Shown piece by piece: positions 1-6,744 of a DNA stretch of 8,036 nucleotides. This DNA is from Mariniphaga sp. (GTDB lineage Bacteria > Bacteroidota > Bacteroidia > Bacteroidales > Prolixibacteraceae). The stretch is from NCBI GenBank assembly GCA_025363795.1, contig JANYLE010000382.1, positions 1 to 8,036 of the forward strand, in the 5' to 3' direction. Position numbers and translations under genes: made by a program. Positions within the stretch are counted from its first letter, which is position 1, and the number at the start of each line of letters is the position of its first letter. Below the pieces are notes generated by a model, which saw only the letters and a list, made by a program, of their open reading frames with translations, did no database searches and was not told the DNA's origin.

Positions 1-378
1 AATTTAATCATTGCGGTTCACTATGAGTCTTTTATGAATTAATCGGAGTCCTTTTCCCTTTCAATATATTCAAGATCTCATTATTAATAGGATTCGCTTT
101 AATTGAATAAAAGAAAAGCTTACGTCTTTTAAACGGTTCTATCTAAGGCTAGTTTATTGAATAGTTTTAGAATTCGTAATAGTTTGCAGATCAATGTTAT
201 TCACCCGCTATCTTTTAGCTGAATATCTTATCATTTCTTAATTGTTTCAAAGAAATGTTAAGAATAGAAAAAAGCTTTAATCCTTTTTAATTGAACGCTA
301 TCCAATGGCATATTTGAGAATATTTGCTGAAAGACAATTAAAAATTCAATATCATTCACTTAACCCTCATTTATTACC
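1..378. other. AT-rich stretch with no gene recognised
   Basis: I see no convincing coding region, tRNA or rRNA here on either strand. The DNA is AT-rich with stop codons in all frames. The only structure noted is an AT-rich imperfect hairpin at 235-264: outer arms TTCTTAA and TTAAGAA, inner arms TTTC and GAAA, and an AAA loop. It has no T-tract on the + strand side and so does not look like a standard terminator. The stretch may be the tail of an upstream intergenic region or decayed sequence. Confidence 0.5.
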
Positions 379-591
379 ATGATACAGGTTAAAAATAGTC
401 TCAAAGACTTTAAACAAGAGACGCTCTACTTACGCAAAGATTCTAAAATTCCTGTTCCAGGGGATTTAAATCAAATAAATGCAATTATAATTTATGATCT
501 GCTTCTCTTGAAAATCAAAGCGAATTCATTTATCGTGGATTGGCAATTACAAGAGACTGAAGTGTCTGAGGTTAATAAACCGCTTTTTTAA
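379..591 (+). CDS. Hypothetical small protein (70 aa), doubtful
   Basis: This is an open frame of 70 codons beginning ATG ATA CAG and ending TAA. I do not recognise the protein. It has no signal peptide. The middle (about residues 30-55) is hydrophobic and rich in Ile and Leu, flanked by charged residues, and does not read as a clear membrane helix. Codon use is not obviously unlike that of the downstream genes, but AT-rich noncoding DNA can produce an ORF of this size by chance. It is followed after 18 bases by a second small ORF on the same strand, so the two could be a pair, fragments of one decayed gene, or chance frames. No good promoter or Shine-Dalgarno site was seen. Confidence 0.3.
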   Translation: MIQVKNSLKDFKQETLYLRKDSKIPVPGDLNQINAIIIYDLLLLKIKANSFIVDWQLQETEVSEVNKPLF

Positions 592-609
592 TTTAAAAAC
601 GATTCAATT

Positions 610-885
610 ATGAAGGCTACATATCTATATACCAGGGGAAATCAACAAGGACTAAAAGTGGTTTATTCATTTTCGGATAACGCAATCGCCAAAATTAAGA
701 GGTATGCTCCAGTAGTCATTAGAAATTCAATGAAACTTCCTGCTTTAGGGTTTGTATCATTCATGGCCGAAACCTATTCGATTATGAATGAACCAGAAAA
801 TCAATATATTAATGAAGCGAAGAGTTCCAGATACTATTTCTTGCTAAAATACTGTTCGTTATCATTTCTTAGCTTTTATTTTTAA
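610..885 (+). CDS. Hypothetical small protein (91 aa), doubtful
   Basis: This open frame of 91 codons starts 18 bases after the preceding small ORF and ends 42 bases before the start of the outer-membrane receptor gene. I do not recognise a family. The first 70 residues have a normal mixed composition. The last 15 or so (from about residue 77) are aromatic and Leu/Ser-rich and look like readthrough into AT-rich noncoding DNA, which suggests a chance frame or a gene whose true 3' end has been lost. No signal peptide or membrane helix is evident. It might belong to the same transcript as the receptor downstream, but nothing in the sequence demands that. Confidence 0.27.
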   Translation: MKATYLYTRGNQQGLKVVYSFSDNAIAKIKRYAPVVIRNSMKLPALGFVSFMAETYSIMNEPENQYINEAKSSRYYFLLKYCSLSFLSFYF

Positions 886-927
886 TCCATTTCTGATTTG
901 TAATTATATTAAATAATTTCTATCAAA

Positions 928-3432
928 ATGAAAAAGTATCTATTAACCGTATTCACGGTAGCCATTATGGGGTTGTTTTGCTCCAAAATGGTAATTGCTC
1001 AGGGATACACAAAGGGAGCCACCCTAAGCAATATCCCGAAAGAAGCTAAAATTACTGGAATTATTGTTGACGGAGGCAACAATCAGGCCGTCCCTTATGC
1101 TAGTGTTGCCATTTACCAGGTAAAGGATTCCACCTTATTGACCGGAGTAATGAGCGCGTCAGACGGAAGTTTTGCAATTGAAAAATTGCCTTATGGTAAG
1201 TTTTACGCCGTAGTTACTTTTGTGGGCTATAAACCTCATCGGATTAATGATATATCGCTGACGCCTAACAATAAAATTGTAGCCCTTGGAACAATAAAGG
1301 TGAATATAACAACTACTACTATTGGTGAAGTGACAGTTGTTGGAAAGGTCCCACCAGTATCCTATCAGCTTGACAGAAAAGTTGTAAATATTGCACAAAA
1401 TATCACTGCTTTGGGAGGTACATTGGCCGATGCACTTCAGAATGCCCCATCCATTCAGACAGATGTAGAAGGAAATATTACTGTCCGTGGCAGTTCAAAC
1501 TTTACTGTTCTTGTTGATGGAAGACCTTCACCGGTTGGCGGTAGTGAAGCATTACAGCAAATGCCGGCAAGTCTTGTTGAGAACGTTGAGATCATAACGA
1601 ATCCTTCGGCAAAATATGAAGCGGAAGGAAGTGCCGGTATTATCAACATTGTAATGAAAAAACAAAAAGTACAAGGTACTAGCGGATTGATTAACATCAC
1701 TGCCGGCACTGGGAATAAATACAGTTCAAATATCAGTCTGAACTATAAACTATCGAAATTTAATTTCACACTTGGCGGTGATTTTTCAGACAACCAATCT
1801 AAAGTAAAGAACTATACCAGTACAATGGATACGCTGGGCCAGCAATTTATAAAAAATCATATTATGAACGGTTCCGGTAATTTTCACCGCCAGGGAAGGG
1901 GAATCAACGCCGAAATTGATTACAATATTGACGATAAGAATGCAATAACATTGACGGGTAGTTTGGGGAGAAGAAATTTTAGCAGACCGTTAACTTCAGA
2001 CAATCACGATGTGTATAATAATCTCCTGAATCCACCCTCATCCAACATCTACTATACAAATAGCGTTGATCCAGAGATGGAAAGGAGTTATAAAACGCTT
2101 AACCTCGATTACGAGTTAAAACTGGATGATAAGGGTCAAAAACTTTCGGCAGCTGCTTATTATTCAGCAGGTCCGACTGACAATGTAAATCTGTTGAGGC
2201 AAGATACGACCAATGCAAACTGGGTATCGTTGGGTAAAACGCAACTATTGCAACAAACGGCACAAAACAGTAACGGAACCGAAGTGCGCATAAAGGCAGA
2301 TTATGAGTTGCCAATTGGGAAAAAAGGCAAGTTTGAAGCTGGTTACCAGGGAAAATATTCGAACAATGATGGAGCTTATCATTTACAAAACTATAATGGA
2401 AGTTCATGGATTGAAGATGTCTCAAAGGAAGATATCCTAAACTTTAAAGATCAGATCCAGGCTGGCTATGTTACTATTTCCAATTCGACGCCGCTGCTGG
2501 ATTATCAGCTTGGTTTGCGTTCTGAATATGAAAACAGGGTGATCAATCAGGAAACTCAGAATAAGGAATACAAGCTCGATCGGATTGATTTCTTTCCAAC
2601 TATTCATCTAACCAAACAATTACCCTGGGATCTTCAGTTACAAACCAGTTATACGCGACGTATCAATCGGCCGCAGATGTCAAATCTTGATCCTTTTGTT
2701 GTCTATCTTGATCCGCAAACAATCAGGATGGGTAATGCAGGATTGCTGCCCGAATTTGCAAATTCCTATGAGTTAAACCTTGAGAAAAAACTAAAAGGTA
2801 ATTCTTTTATATCTATTGAAGGATTCCTGAGGCAAACGTCCAATTTGTTTCAGCAAATCAGCACTTTCAATCCGGCAACACAAATTACTACCAATACATT
2901 TGCAAATATTGATCATGACAGGTCCATGGGAACCGAGTTAATGATGTATATCGAACCTGTCAAATGGTTTAACCTGAATACATCTTTCAATATCTTTAAT
3001 TATCACATGTTTGGAACCCCGATTCCCACTGTTGCCAACAGCACCAACACCTGGAATATCCATGTTAATCCTACCTTTCATTTGGATAAGAAAACATCGA
3101 TCCAGTTAAGTTATATCTATAATGCGCCAACAATTACTGCACAAGGTACCCGGTCGGGTAGTTATTCCTCGACACTTGCAATCAAACATAGTATACTTAA
3201 AGACAAGGGGAGCCTCACTTTACAGGCTCGTGATTTGATTGGACATACGAATTACATCTCGACTGCCGAAAGTGCACATCAATACAAATACAGCAGTTTT
3301 CAGCGTGAATCGCAGGTGTTTATGCTAACGTTTAACTATCATATCAATAACTACAAGGTAAAGCAGAAAAACAAACAAAATCAGGACGATTCGAACAACA
3401 ACGAACAGGATATGGAACAACAGGGATTTTAA
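928..3432 (+). CDS. TonB-dependent-receptor-like outer-membrane beta-barrel protein
   Basis: An 834-aa exported outer-membrane protein. Residues 1-25 form a signal peptide (Lys-Lys start, hydrophobic core, cut near VIA-Q). Residues about 41-125 resemble the carboxypeptidase-regulatory-like beta-sandwich that Bacteroidota add to TonB receptors (motif VPYASVAIY, then FVGYKP near 98-103). Residues about 150-245 are a plug domain with VRGSSNFTVLVDGRP (186-200) and NPSAKYEAEGSAGIINIV (225-242). The rest, to about residue 805, is a long beta-barrel of the OMP_b-brl_3 type, rich in alternating aromatic and polar residues. The family sits in the outer membrane and is usually linked to TonB-energised uptake; the substrate here cannot be told, and no SusD partner follows. 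The barrel is followed by an unusual polar tail (about 810-834) rich in Lys, Asn, Gln, Asp and Glu that ends in Gly-Phe. The start is fixed by the signal peptide. A membrane protein gene begins 60 bases downstream, so co-transcription is possible. Confidence 0.93.
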   Translation: MKKYLLTVFTVAIMGLFCSKMVIAQGYTKGATLSNIPKEAKITGIIVDGGNNQAVPYASVAIYQVKDSTLLTGVMSASDGSFAIEKLPYGKFYAVVTFVGYKPHRINDISLTPNNKIVALGTIKVNITTTTIGEVTVVGKVPPVSYQLDRKVVNIAQNITALGGTLADALQNAPSIQTDVEGNITVRGSSNFTVLVDGRPSPVGGSEALQQMPASLVENVEIITNPSAKYEAEGSAGIINIVMKKQKVQGTSGLINITAGTGNKYSSNISLNYKLSKFNFTLGGDFSDNQSKVKNYTSTMDTLGQQFIKNHIMNGSGNFHRQGRGINAEIDYNIDDKNAITLTGSLGRRNFSRPLTSDNHDVYNNLLNPPSSNIYYTNSVDPEMERSYKTLNLDYELKLDDKGQKLSAAAYYSAGPTDNVNLLRQDTTNANWVSLGKTQLLQQTAQNSNGTEVRIKADYELPIGKKGKFEAGYQGKYSNNDGAYHLQNYNGSSWIEDVSKEDILNFKDQIQAGYVTISNSTPLLDYQLGLRSEYENRVINQETQNKEYKLDRIDFFPTIHLTKQLPWDLQLQTSYTRRINRPQMSNLDPFVVYLDPQTIRMGNAGLLPEFANSYELNLEKKLKGNSFISIEGFLRQTSNLFQQISTFNPATQITTNTFANIDHDRSMGTELMMYIEPVKWFNLNTSFNIFNYHMFGTPIPTVANSTNTWNIHVNPTFHLDKKTSIQLSYIYNAPTITAQGTRSGSYSSTLAIKHSILKDKGSLTLQARDLIGHTNYISTAESAHQYKYSSFQRESQVFMLTFNYHINNYKVKQKNKQNQDDSNNNEQDMEQQGF

Positions 3433-3492
3433 CCTTATTGTTTGATCGGCTGATTATTATAGTGTTAATTCAAATTAAATGAACAGAAGACT

Positions 3493-4263
3493 ATGAAAAA
3501 TATCAACTTTCATCCGCTTTTTCTCAAAATCCTATACCTGATCACCTTTTTTATGCTGTTTGCATTTATCGTATTTACGCCGTCTTTAATCAACGGTCCG
3601 GCACGCATCACAGAAAAATTGGTTTTCCGGGAAGATACTATCGAAGGATCGTTGCTTTGTGTTTTGTTTCTTCTAAGTATTTTGATACTAAATTTATATA
3701 AAGGTGAAGTTTACAAGCATAAGGAACAAATCAAAAAAGCGAACAAGGACAAAATGGCAATTGCAGACAGGCTTCACTCTTCCGATCAGTATATTGGAAT
3801 GTTGAATGTCCAGATTAATGAAATAAAGTCAATTTTTAATAGTATCAGCAAATACCCCGAAACAAAGGCTGAATTAAAGGAAACGTATCGATTTTTTGGA
3901 AAGCGGATTCTTGGAATAGTAAATTCAAATTGGGTCTTAATCAGAATAATAAACTGTGATTCCCAGCGGACTATTGGGGAGCATTTTGAAATAAGACATA
4001 GTTATTCTGCTGATTATCCGCATATAAGTAACAGGATGATCATTGAAGATAAAACTATTCCATTATTTACTTCAGTTATTTCTAATCCTGAAAATTTAAA
4101 TATTCTCGTCTTTTGCATTATGCCGGTTGACAAGATCAATAAGGACCAGCGTATTTTTATTCAAGCGATTATAAATGAGATTACAAAGATGTTTGTGATT
4201 TTACAATCATCCCTATACAAAAATGAGAAATTATTATCCGTTGAAGATAACGCTAATAAATGA
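3493..4263 (+). CDS. Inner-membrane protein with coiled coil and possible GAF-like domain, function unknown
   Basis: A 256-aa protein I cannot assign to a named family. Two hydrophobic helices are clear, at about residues 11-30 and 52-69, separated by a roughly 20-residue loop. That layout predicts a short periplasmic loop with the remainder in the cytoplasm. Residues about 71-115 are Lys/Glu-rich and likely a coiled-coil linker. Residues about 125-240 form an alpha/beta region with hydrophobic strands (WVLIRIINC near 147-155, ILVFCIMPVD near 204-213) and a closing helix (IFIQAIINEITKMFVIL, 221-237). This order recalls the GAF sensor domains of histidine kinases and c-di-GMP enzymes. No kinase, GGDEF, phosphatase or DNA-binding domain follows, so it would be a sensor without an output domain. 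It sits between an outer-membrane receptor gene (60 bases upstream) and a PepSY-like exported protein gene, which suggests an envelope-related role. Membrane topology is well supported; the GAF resemblance is a guess from pattern. Confidence 0.8.
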   Translation: MKNINFHPLFLKILYLITFFMLFAFIVFTPSLINGPARITEKLVFREDTIEGSLLCVLFLLSILILNLYKGEVYKHKEQIKKANKDKMAIADRLHSSDQYIGMLNVQINEIKSIFNSISKYPETKAELKETYRFFGKRILGIVNSNWVLIRIINCDSQRTIGEHFEIRHSYSADYPHISNRMIIEDKTIPLFTSVISNPENLNILVFCIMPVDKINKDQRIFIQAIINEITKMFVILQSSLYKNEKLLSVEDNANK

Positions 4264-4274
4264 CGAAATAAGAG

Positions 4275-4280
4275 AGGAGG
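4275..4280 (+). promoter_or_regulatory. Strong Shine-Dalgarno site of a 12-codon ORF
   Basis: AGGAGG, a perfect match to the anti-Shine-Dalgarno sequence, lies eight bases before an ATG at 4289. Bacteroidota genes generally lack such sites and none of the large genes in this window has one, so its presence in front of a tiny frame stands out. Confidence 0.5.
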
Positions 4281-4288
4281 GAAATCGT

Positions 4289-4327
4289 ATGAAATGGGAA
4301 TTCATTTTACACCTGATAACTCAGTAA
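4289..4327 (+). CDS. Putative 12-aa peptide (leader peptide or chance ORF)
   Basis: A 12-codon frame, MKWEFILHLITQ, ends in TAA. It begins 25 bases after the stop of the membrane protein gene and is preceded at ideal spacing by AGGAGG. The PepSY-like gene starts 150 bases downstream. It could be a translated leader or small peptide, the remains of a gene, or a coincidence. There is no amino-acid run such as attenuation leaders show, and I saw no clear terminator/antiterminator pair after it. The strong ribosome-binding site is the only argument for it. Confidence 0.25.
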   Translation: MKWEFILHLITQ

Positions 4328-4328
4328 T

Positions 4329-4344
4329 TGGTTAGTGGCGTGCA
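4329..4344 (+). promoter_or_regulatory. Weak candidate sigma-54 promoter upstream of the PepSY-like gene
   Basis: The string TGGTTAGTGGCGTGCA keeps the two invariant dinucleotides of -24/-12 promoters: GG at 4330-4331 and GC at 4342-4343, separated by exactly ten bases. It also keeps the TGG and TGCA flanks and one further consensus G at 4335. The CAC following TGG in the consensus is missing. It would give a transcript starting near 4355, with a 5' leader of about 120 bases before the PepSY-like gene. Matches of this quality occur by chance, so this is only a pointer. Confidence 0.2.
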
Positions 4345-4477
4345 CTTTCGTATAAAAAATACATATTTAAACAAGGATTCTAATCCAGCCGTTTCAGAAT
4401 CGTTTTATTCGGTAATGGGAATAAACCCGGAATTAAAAATTAAAAAGAAATATTTAAATAATTTAAAATGGAAAATC

Positions 4478-5062
4478 ATGAAAAATTTAATTTTGTTAAT
4501 CGTAGCAATATTTGCTATTACTACATTAGTTAGTGCTCAGGTAGATCCGTCAGCAATTAAAAAGGATATAAAAAGTATAAACAAGGAGGAGTCTGCTCTA
4601 AAAAAAGAAAAAAAGGTTGAAAGAAAGGAATTGAGGAAGTTGATTGGGGCTGAAGTTAGTATACAGGCTAAACAACAATTTCTGATCGACTTTCCTAATG
4701 CGACCAATGCAATATGGAAAAGAGCAAATGTTTTTGATGAGGTTTCTTATACCAATAATGGAAAAACCTGGAAATCCTTTTATGATAATGAGGCAAAACT
4801 GGTAGGTACAACCTCTATTATAACATTTGCTGAATTGCCAGCCAAAGGCCAGAAAAATATCAAAGAAAAATACAAAGACTATAGTATTGGGACTGTTGTT
4901 TTCTTTGATGATAATGAGTTTAATGAAACAGATATGTTATTGTATGGATTACAATTTGACGATGAAGACAGCTATTTTGTTGAATTAACAAAGAATTCTA
5001 AGAAAATGGTGGTTCAGGTAAAGAAAAATGGTGAAGTTATTTTCTTTAAGGACCTTTCATAA
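4478..5062 (+). CDS. Exported PepSY-like protein
   Basis: A 194-aa secreted protein. The start was set at the ATG at 4478 because it begins a textbook signal peptide (MKNLILLIVAIFAITTLVSA, cut before Gln21). The frame stays open upstream to a TTG at 4328, but that extension reads as noise and would bury the signal. After the signal comes a highly charged Lys/Glu segment (about 26-55), probably helical. Residues about 60-192 resemble the PepSY-like (BLIP-type fold) family common in Bacteroidota: a FPNATNAIW motif near 72-80, then alternating beta strands with tyrosine and tryptophan at turns, and an acidic cluster DDNEFNETD near 144-152. Family members are periplasmic or surface proteins thought to bind other proteins or peptides, and no enzymatic activity is expected. 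A strong terminator follows 60 bases after the stop, so this is the last gene of its transcript. The family call is from remembered sequence pattern. Confidence 0.8.
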   Translation: MKNLILLIVAIFAITTLVSAQVDPSAIKKDIKSINKEESALKKEKKVERKELRKLIGAEVSIQAKQQFLIDFPNATNAIWKRANVFDEVSYTNNGKTWKSFYDNEAKLVGTTSIITFAELPAKGQKNIKEKYKDYSIGTVVFFDDNEFNETDMLLYGLQFDDEDSYFVELTKNSKKMVVQVKKNGEVIFFKDLS

Positions 5063-5122
5063 TAGAAGCTCGTACAAATATTATAATCTTTCGATGGCTT
5101 TGTCCTTGAGAGGCTTTTCTTT

Positions 5123-5165
5123 AAAATGACAAAACCCGCTGAAATTCAGTGGGTTTTGTCATTTT
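5123..5165 (+). terminator. Rho-independent terminator after the PepSY-like gene
   Basis: A long near-perfect hairpin. The left arm (5123-5143) pairs with the right arm (5145-5165) with a single G-T wobble, giving about 18-19 stem pairs once a small AAATT-type loop is allowed. The centre is GC-rich (CCCGCTG / CAGTGGG). The stem ends in a T-run that continues to 5167 on the + strand. The A-run at the left foot means it could also stop transcription arriving from the other side. It separates the host-type gene cluster from the integrase region. Confidence 0.88.
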
Positions 5166-5166
5166 T

Positions 5167-5189
5167 TGGTGCCCAGAACAAGGGCACTA
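5167..5189. other. Candidate attachment-site core (attL-like) of the integrative element
   Basis: GTGCCC (5169-5174) and GGGCAC (5182-5187) form an inverted repeat separated by the seven bases AGAACAA. The outer bases extend the symmetry with a wobble and a T-A pair. Inverted arms about a 7-bp spacer are the layout of a tyrosine-recombinase core site. The left half, TGGTGCCCAGAACAAG, read on the minus strand, looks like the last bases of a tRNA (acceptor strand, discriminator, CCA). The resemblance stops where the T-loop should begin, as expected when an element has integrated into a tRNA 3' end. It lies 165 bases upstream of the integrase and directly after a terminator. It could instead be a plain small hairpin. 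Confidence 0.4.
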
Positions 5190-5296
5190 ATTATTTTATG
5201 TGTGTTTATAGTGGTTAATTATAGTGCTGATATTTAGACGCTTTATAGAATTTTCCCAAGAGCTTTTTTTGTTGTTTTCGACTGTTTTTTACCAGA

Positions 5297-5319
5297 TTCT
5301 TTCCCTATTTCTTTCCCTA
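5297..5319 (+). repeat. 12-base-period tandem repeat upstream of the integrase
   Basis: TTCTTTCCCTA occurs twice, at 5297-5307 and 5309-5319, as an exact 11-base direct repeat with a 12-base period. It lies just upstream of the presumed -7 box of the integrase gene and between the candidate att core and the integrase start. That is where arm-type integrase sites or regulator operators are typically found. Function is inferred from position only. Confidence 0.45.
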
Positions 5320-5327
5320 CTTTTTTT

Positions 5328-5335
5328 TATCTTTG
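5328..5335 (+). promoter_or_regulatory. Bacteroidota -7 promoter element of the integrase gene
   Basis: TATCTTTG matches the TAnnTTTG consensus exactly and lies 19 bases before the integrase ATG, giving a very short leader. No good -33 TTTG is present at the usual distance; the tandem TTCTTTCCCTA repeats occupy that place instead. This may mean a weak or regulated promoter. Confidence 0.5.
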
Positions 5336-5354
5336 TAAATACACTCCTAAAGTC

Positions 5355-6707
5355 ATGCCAAGTATAAAGTTTTACATCGACAAAAACAAGAAGGATAAGT
5401 TAGGTTTTGTTGCCATTAAAGCTAATATTGCGCACAATGGAAAAAACCACTGGAAAACTTTTGAGAAGGTAAAACCAAGGTACTGGAATTCTAAAAAACA
5501 ATTGGTAACAGCAAACCGGGAAGGAGAACCGGAAAACCGCCATGCAGCTATTAATTCCGATTTGAATGATTACCGGGCAAAAGCAAATTCGTTTTTTAGT
5601 TACTGCCTTCTTAATGATTTACCATTAACGGAAAAACGTATAGCTGATTTTTTTGCCGGGAAGGAATTCAAAAAGAAATCGAATTACAATTTCGATAAAG
5701 CATTTAAGGAATTTCTCGACGTTACAAAAGCGACCAAAACACTCGCAACATGGAAAAACCGCAATACTGTATTTCAATTTTTTACAAAGTTTCAGGCATT
5801 TACAGACACCCAATTATCCCTGCATGACATCGACTCGGACTTCTTTGATCGTCTGACAGATTACGCTTATAACAATCGTAAAACAAGGACCAACTACTTT
5901 GCCAAAATTGTTGCTGTATTAAAAACTTTCCTGAATTGGGCGGCAGAAAGGGATTACTATACAGGGACTAAGCACCGTAAATTTCGTGCTCCTGAAAAAA
6001 ATATCGATGTTGTATTCCTAACCTTGGAAGAGTTCCAAAAGCTTAGTTCGAAAACTTACAAGAATCCGAAATTGGATCGTGTGAGAGATATATATTGCTT
6101 TGGTTGTTTAACCGGATTGCGGTTCTCTGACCTGATGCAATTAAGGCAAGAACATTTAAAAAACGGTTATATTGAAAAAATAATCCAGAAGCTAAAAGAA
6201 CCGGTAAGGATTCCAATTTTGCCACAGGCGCAGATGATCATAGACAAATACAAACATCCGGTAAATGTTCTTCCGCATATCTCAAACCAGAAGTTTAACA
6301 AATATATAAAGAAATGCTGTAAGAAGGCAAAAATTAAATCGCCAACCGTTGTGACTAATTTCATTGGGACTACCTCTCAGGAGGTGACTAAGCCCAAATG
6401 CAAGCTCATTACCGCTCATACATCCCGGAAGACATTTATCACGCTTTCGTTTTTTCTTGGGATGGACGTAAAAGTGATTAAGTCGATAACCGGACACACC
6501 CAGGATAAAACCTTTGATAAATACCTGAAGATTGCCGATGAAATGAAAGAAACCGAGATTAATAAAGCCTGGGGCAAGCTTCCACCAATAATTCCACCAG
6601 AAATTCCGACTAAAAAACCGGCTAAAAAAAAGAAGGAAACGGTAAAAGAAAAGGGTAAGGAAGATGTTGAAATTTCATCTGAAAATCTAAAATTACAACA
6701 CAATTAA
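5355..6707 (+). CDS. Tyrosine recombinase / site-specific integrase
   Basis: A complete 450-aa integrase of the Bacteroidota mobile-element type. It cuts and rejoins DNA at attachment sites through a covalent phosphotyrosine link. Residues about 3-85 are the N-terminal arm-DNA-binding domain, about 110-205 the helical core-binding (SAM-like) domain, and about 220-395 the catalytic domain. The catalytic set is visible: Arg256 in LTGLRFSD, Lys279 in the beta-hairpin before VRIPI, His355 and Arg358 in TAHTSRKTF, His381 in GHTQ, and the nucleophile Tyr390 in FDKYLKIA. The protein should therefore be active. A proline stretch (410-416) and a very basic tail (about 419-435) extend past the catalytic domain. 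The ATG at 5355 follows a -7 box by 19 bases and begins the expected arm domain. Its gene is 165 bases from a candidate att core, and regulator, HTH and antirepressor genes follow, as at the integration end of a prophage or integrative element. Confidence 0.96.
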   Translation: MPSIKFYIDKNKKDKLGFVAIKANIAHNGKNHWKTFEKVKPRYWNSKKQLVTANREGEPENRHAAINSDLNDYRAKANSFFSYCLLNDLPLTEKRIADFFAGKEFKKKSNYNFDKAFKEFLDVTKATKTLATWKNRNTVFQFFTKFQAFTDTQLSLHDIDSDFFDRLTDYAYNNRKTRTNYFAKIVAVLKTFLNWAAERDYYTGTKHRKFRAPEKNIDVVFLTLEEFQKLSSKTYKNPKLDRVRDIYCFGCLTGLRFSDLMQLRQEHLKNGYIEKIIQKLKEPVRIPILPQAQMIIDKYKHPVNVLPHISNQKFNKYIKKCCKKAKIKSPTVVTNFIGTTSQEVTKPKCKLITAHTSRKTFITLSFFLGMDVKVIKSITGHTQDKTFDKYLKIADEMKETEINKAWGKLPPIIPPEIPTKKPAKKKKETVKEKGKEDVEISSENLKLQHN

Positions 6708-6720
6708 AATCTAAAATTAC
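6682..6720 (+). repeat. 15-base direct repeat across the integrase stop codon
   Basis: AAAATCTAAAATTAC occurs exactly at 6682-6696 and again at 6706-6720, a 24-base period. The first copy encodes the last residues of the integrase; the second begins inside its TAA stop (6705-6707). The pair fills most of the short gap before the convergent regulator gene. It may be a simple local duplication or a pair of protein-binding sites. Confidence 0.6.
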
Positions 6721-6744
6721 GAAGCATAACTGATTTTCTCCTGG

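Noticed and set aside
235..264. AT-rich hairpin as a terminator
   Set aside because: Stem nearly free of GC, interrupted, and without a following T-run on the + strand.
859..871. TTATCATTTCTTA, a 13-base direct repeat of 228-240
   Set aside because: Short and AT-rich in AT-rich DNA; chance recurrence is likely, and the copies are 631 bases apart with no other structure.
2099..2425. 108-aa minus-strand frame inside the receptor gene
   Set aside because: Antisense to the beta-barrel region; composition typical of noise.
4328..4477. N-terminal extension of the PepSY-like protein from a TTG start
   Set aside because: The ATG at 4478 begins a complete signal peptide; the extra 50 residues would put it inside the protein and show no domain pattern.
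5206..5226. TTATAGTG twice at a 13-base period near the candidate att core
   Set aside because: Only eight bases and AT-rich; too short to separate from chance, though it could be revisited if arm-type sites are mapped.
6416..6703. 95-aa minus-strand frame over the integrase 3' end, with apparent hydrophobic stretches
   Set aside because: The hydrophobicity comes from the antisense of the lysine-rich integrase tail (AAA/AAG become TTT/CTT). It overlaps the catalytic His/Arg/Tyr region of a convincing gene.
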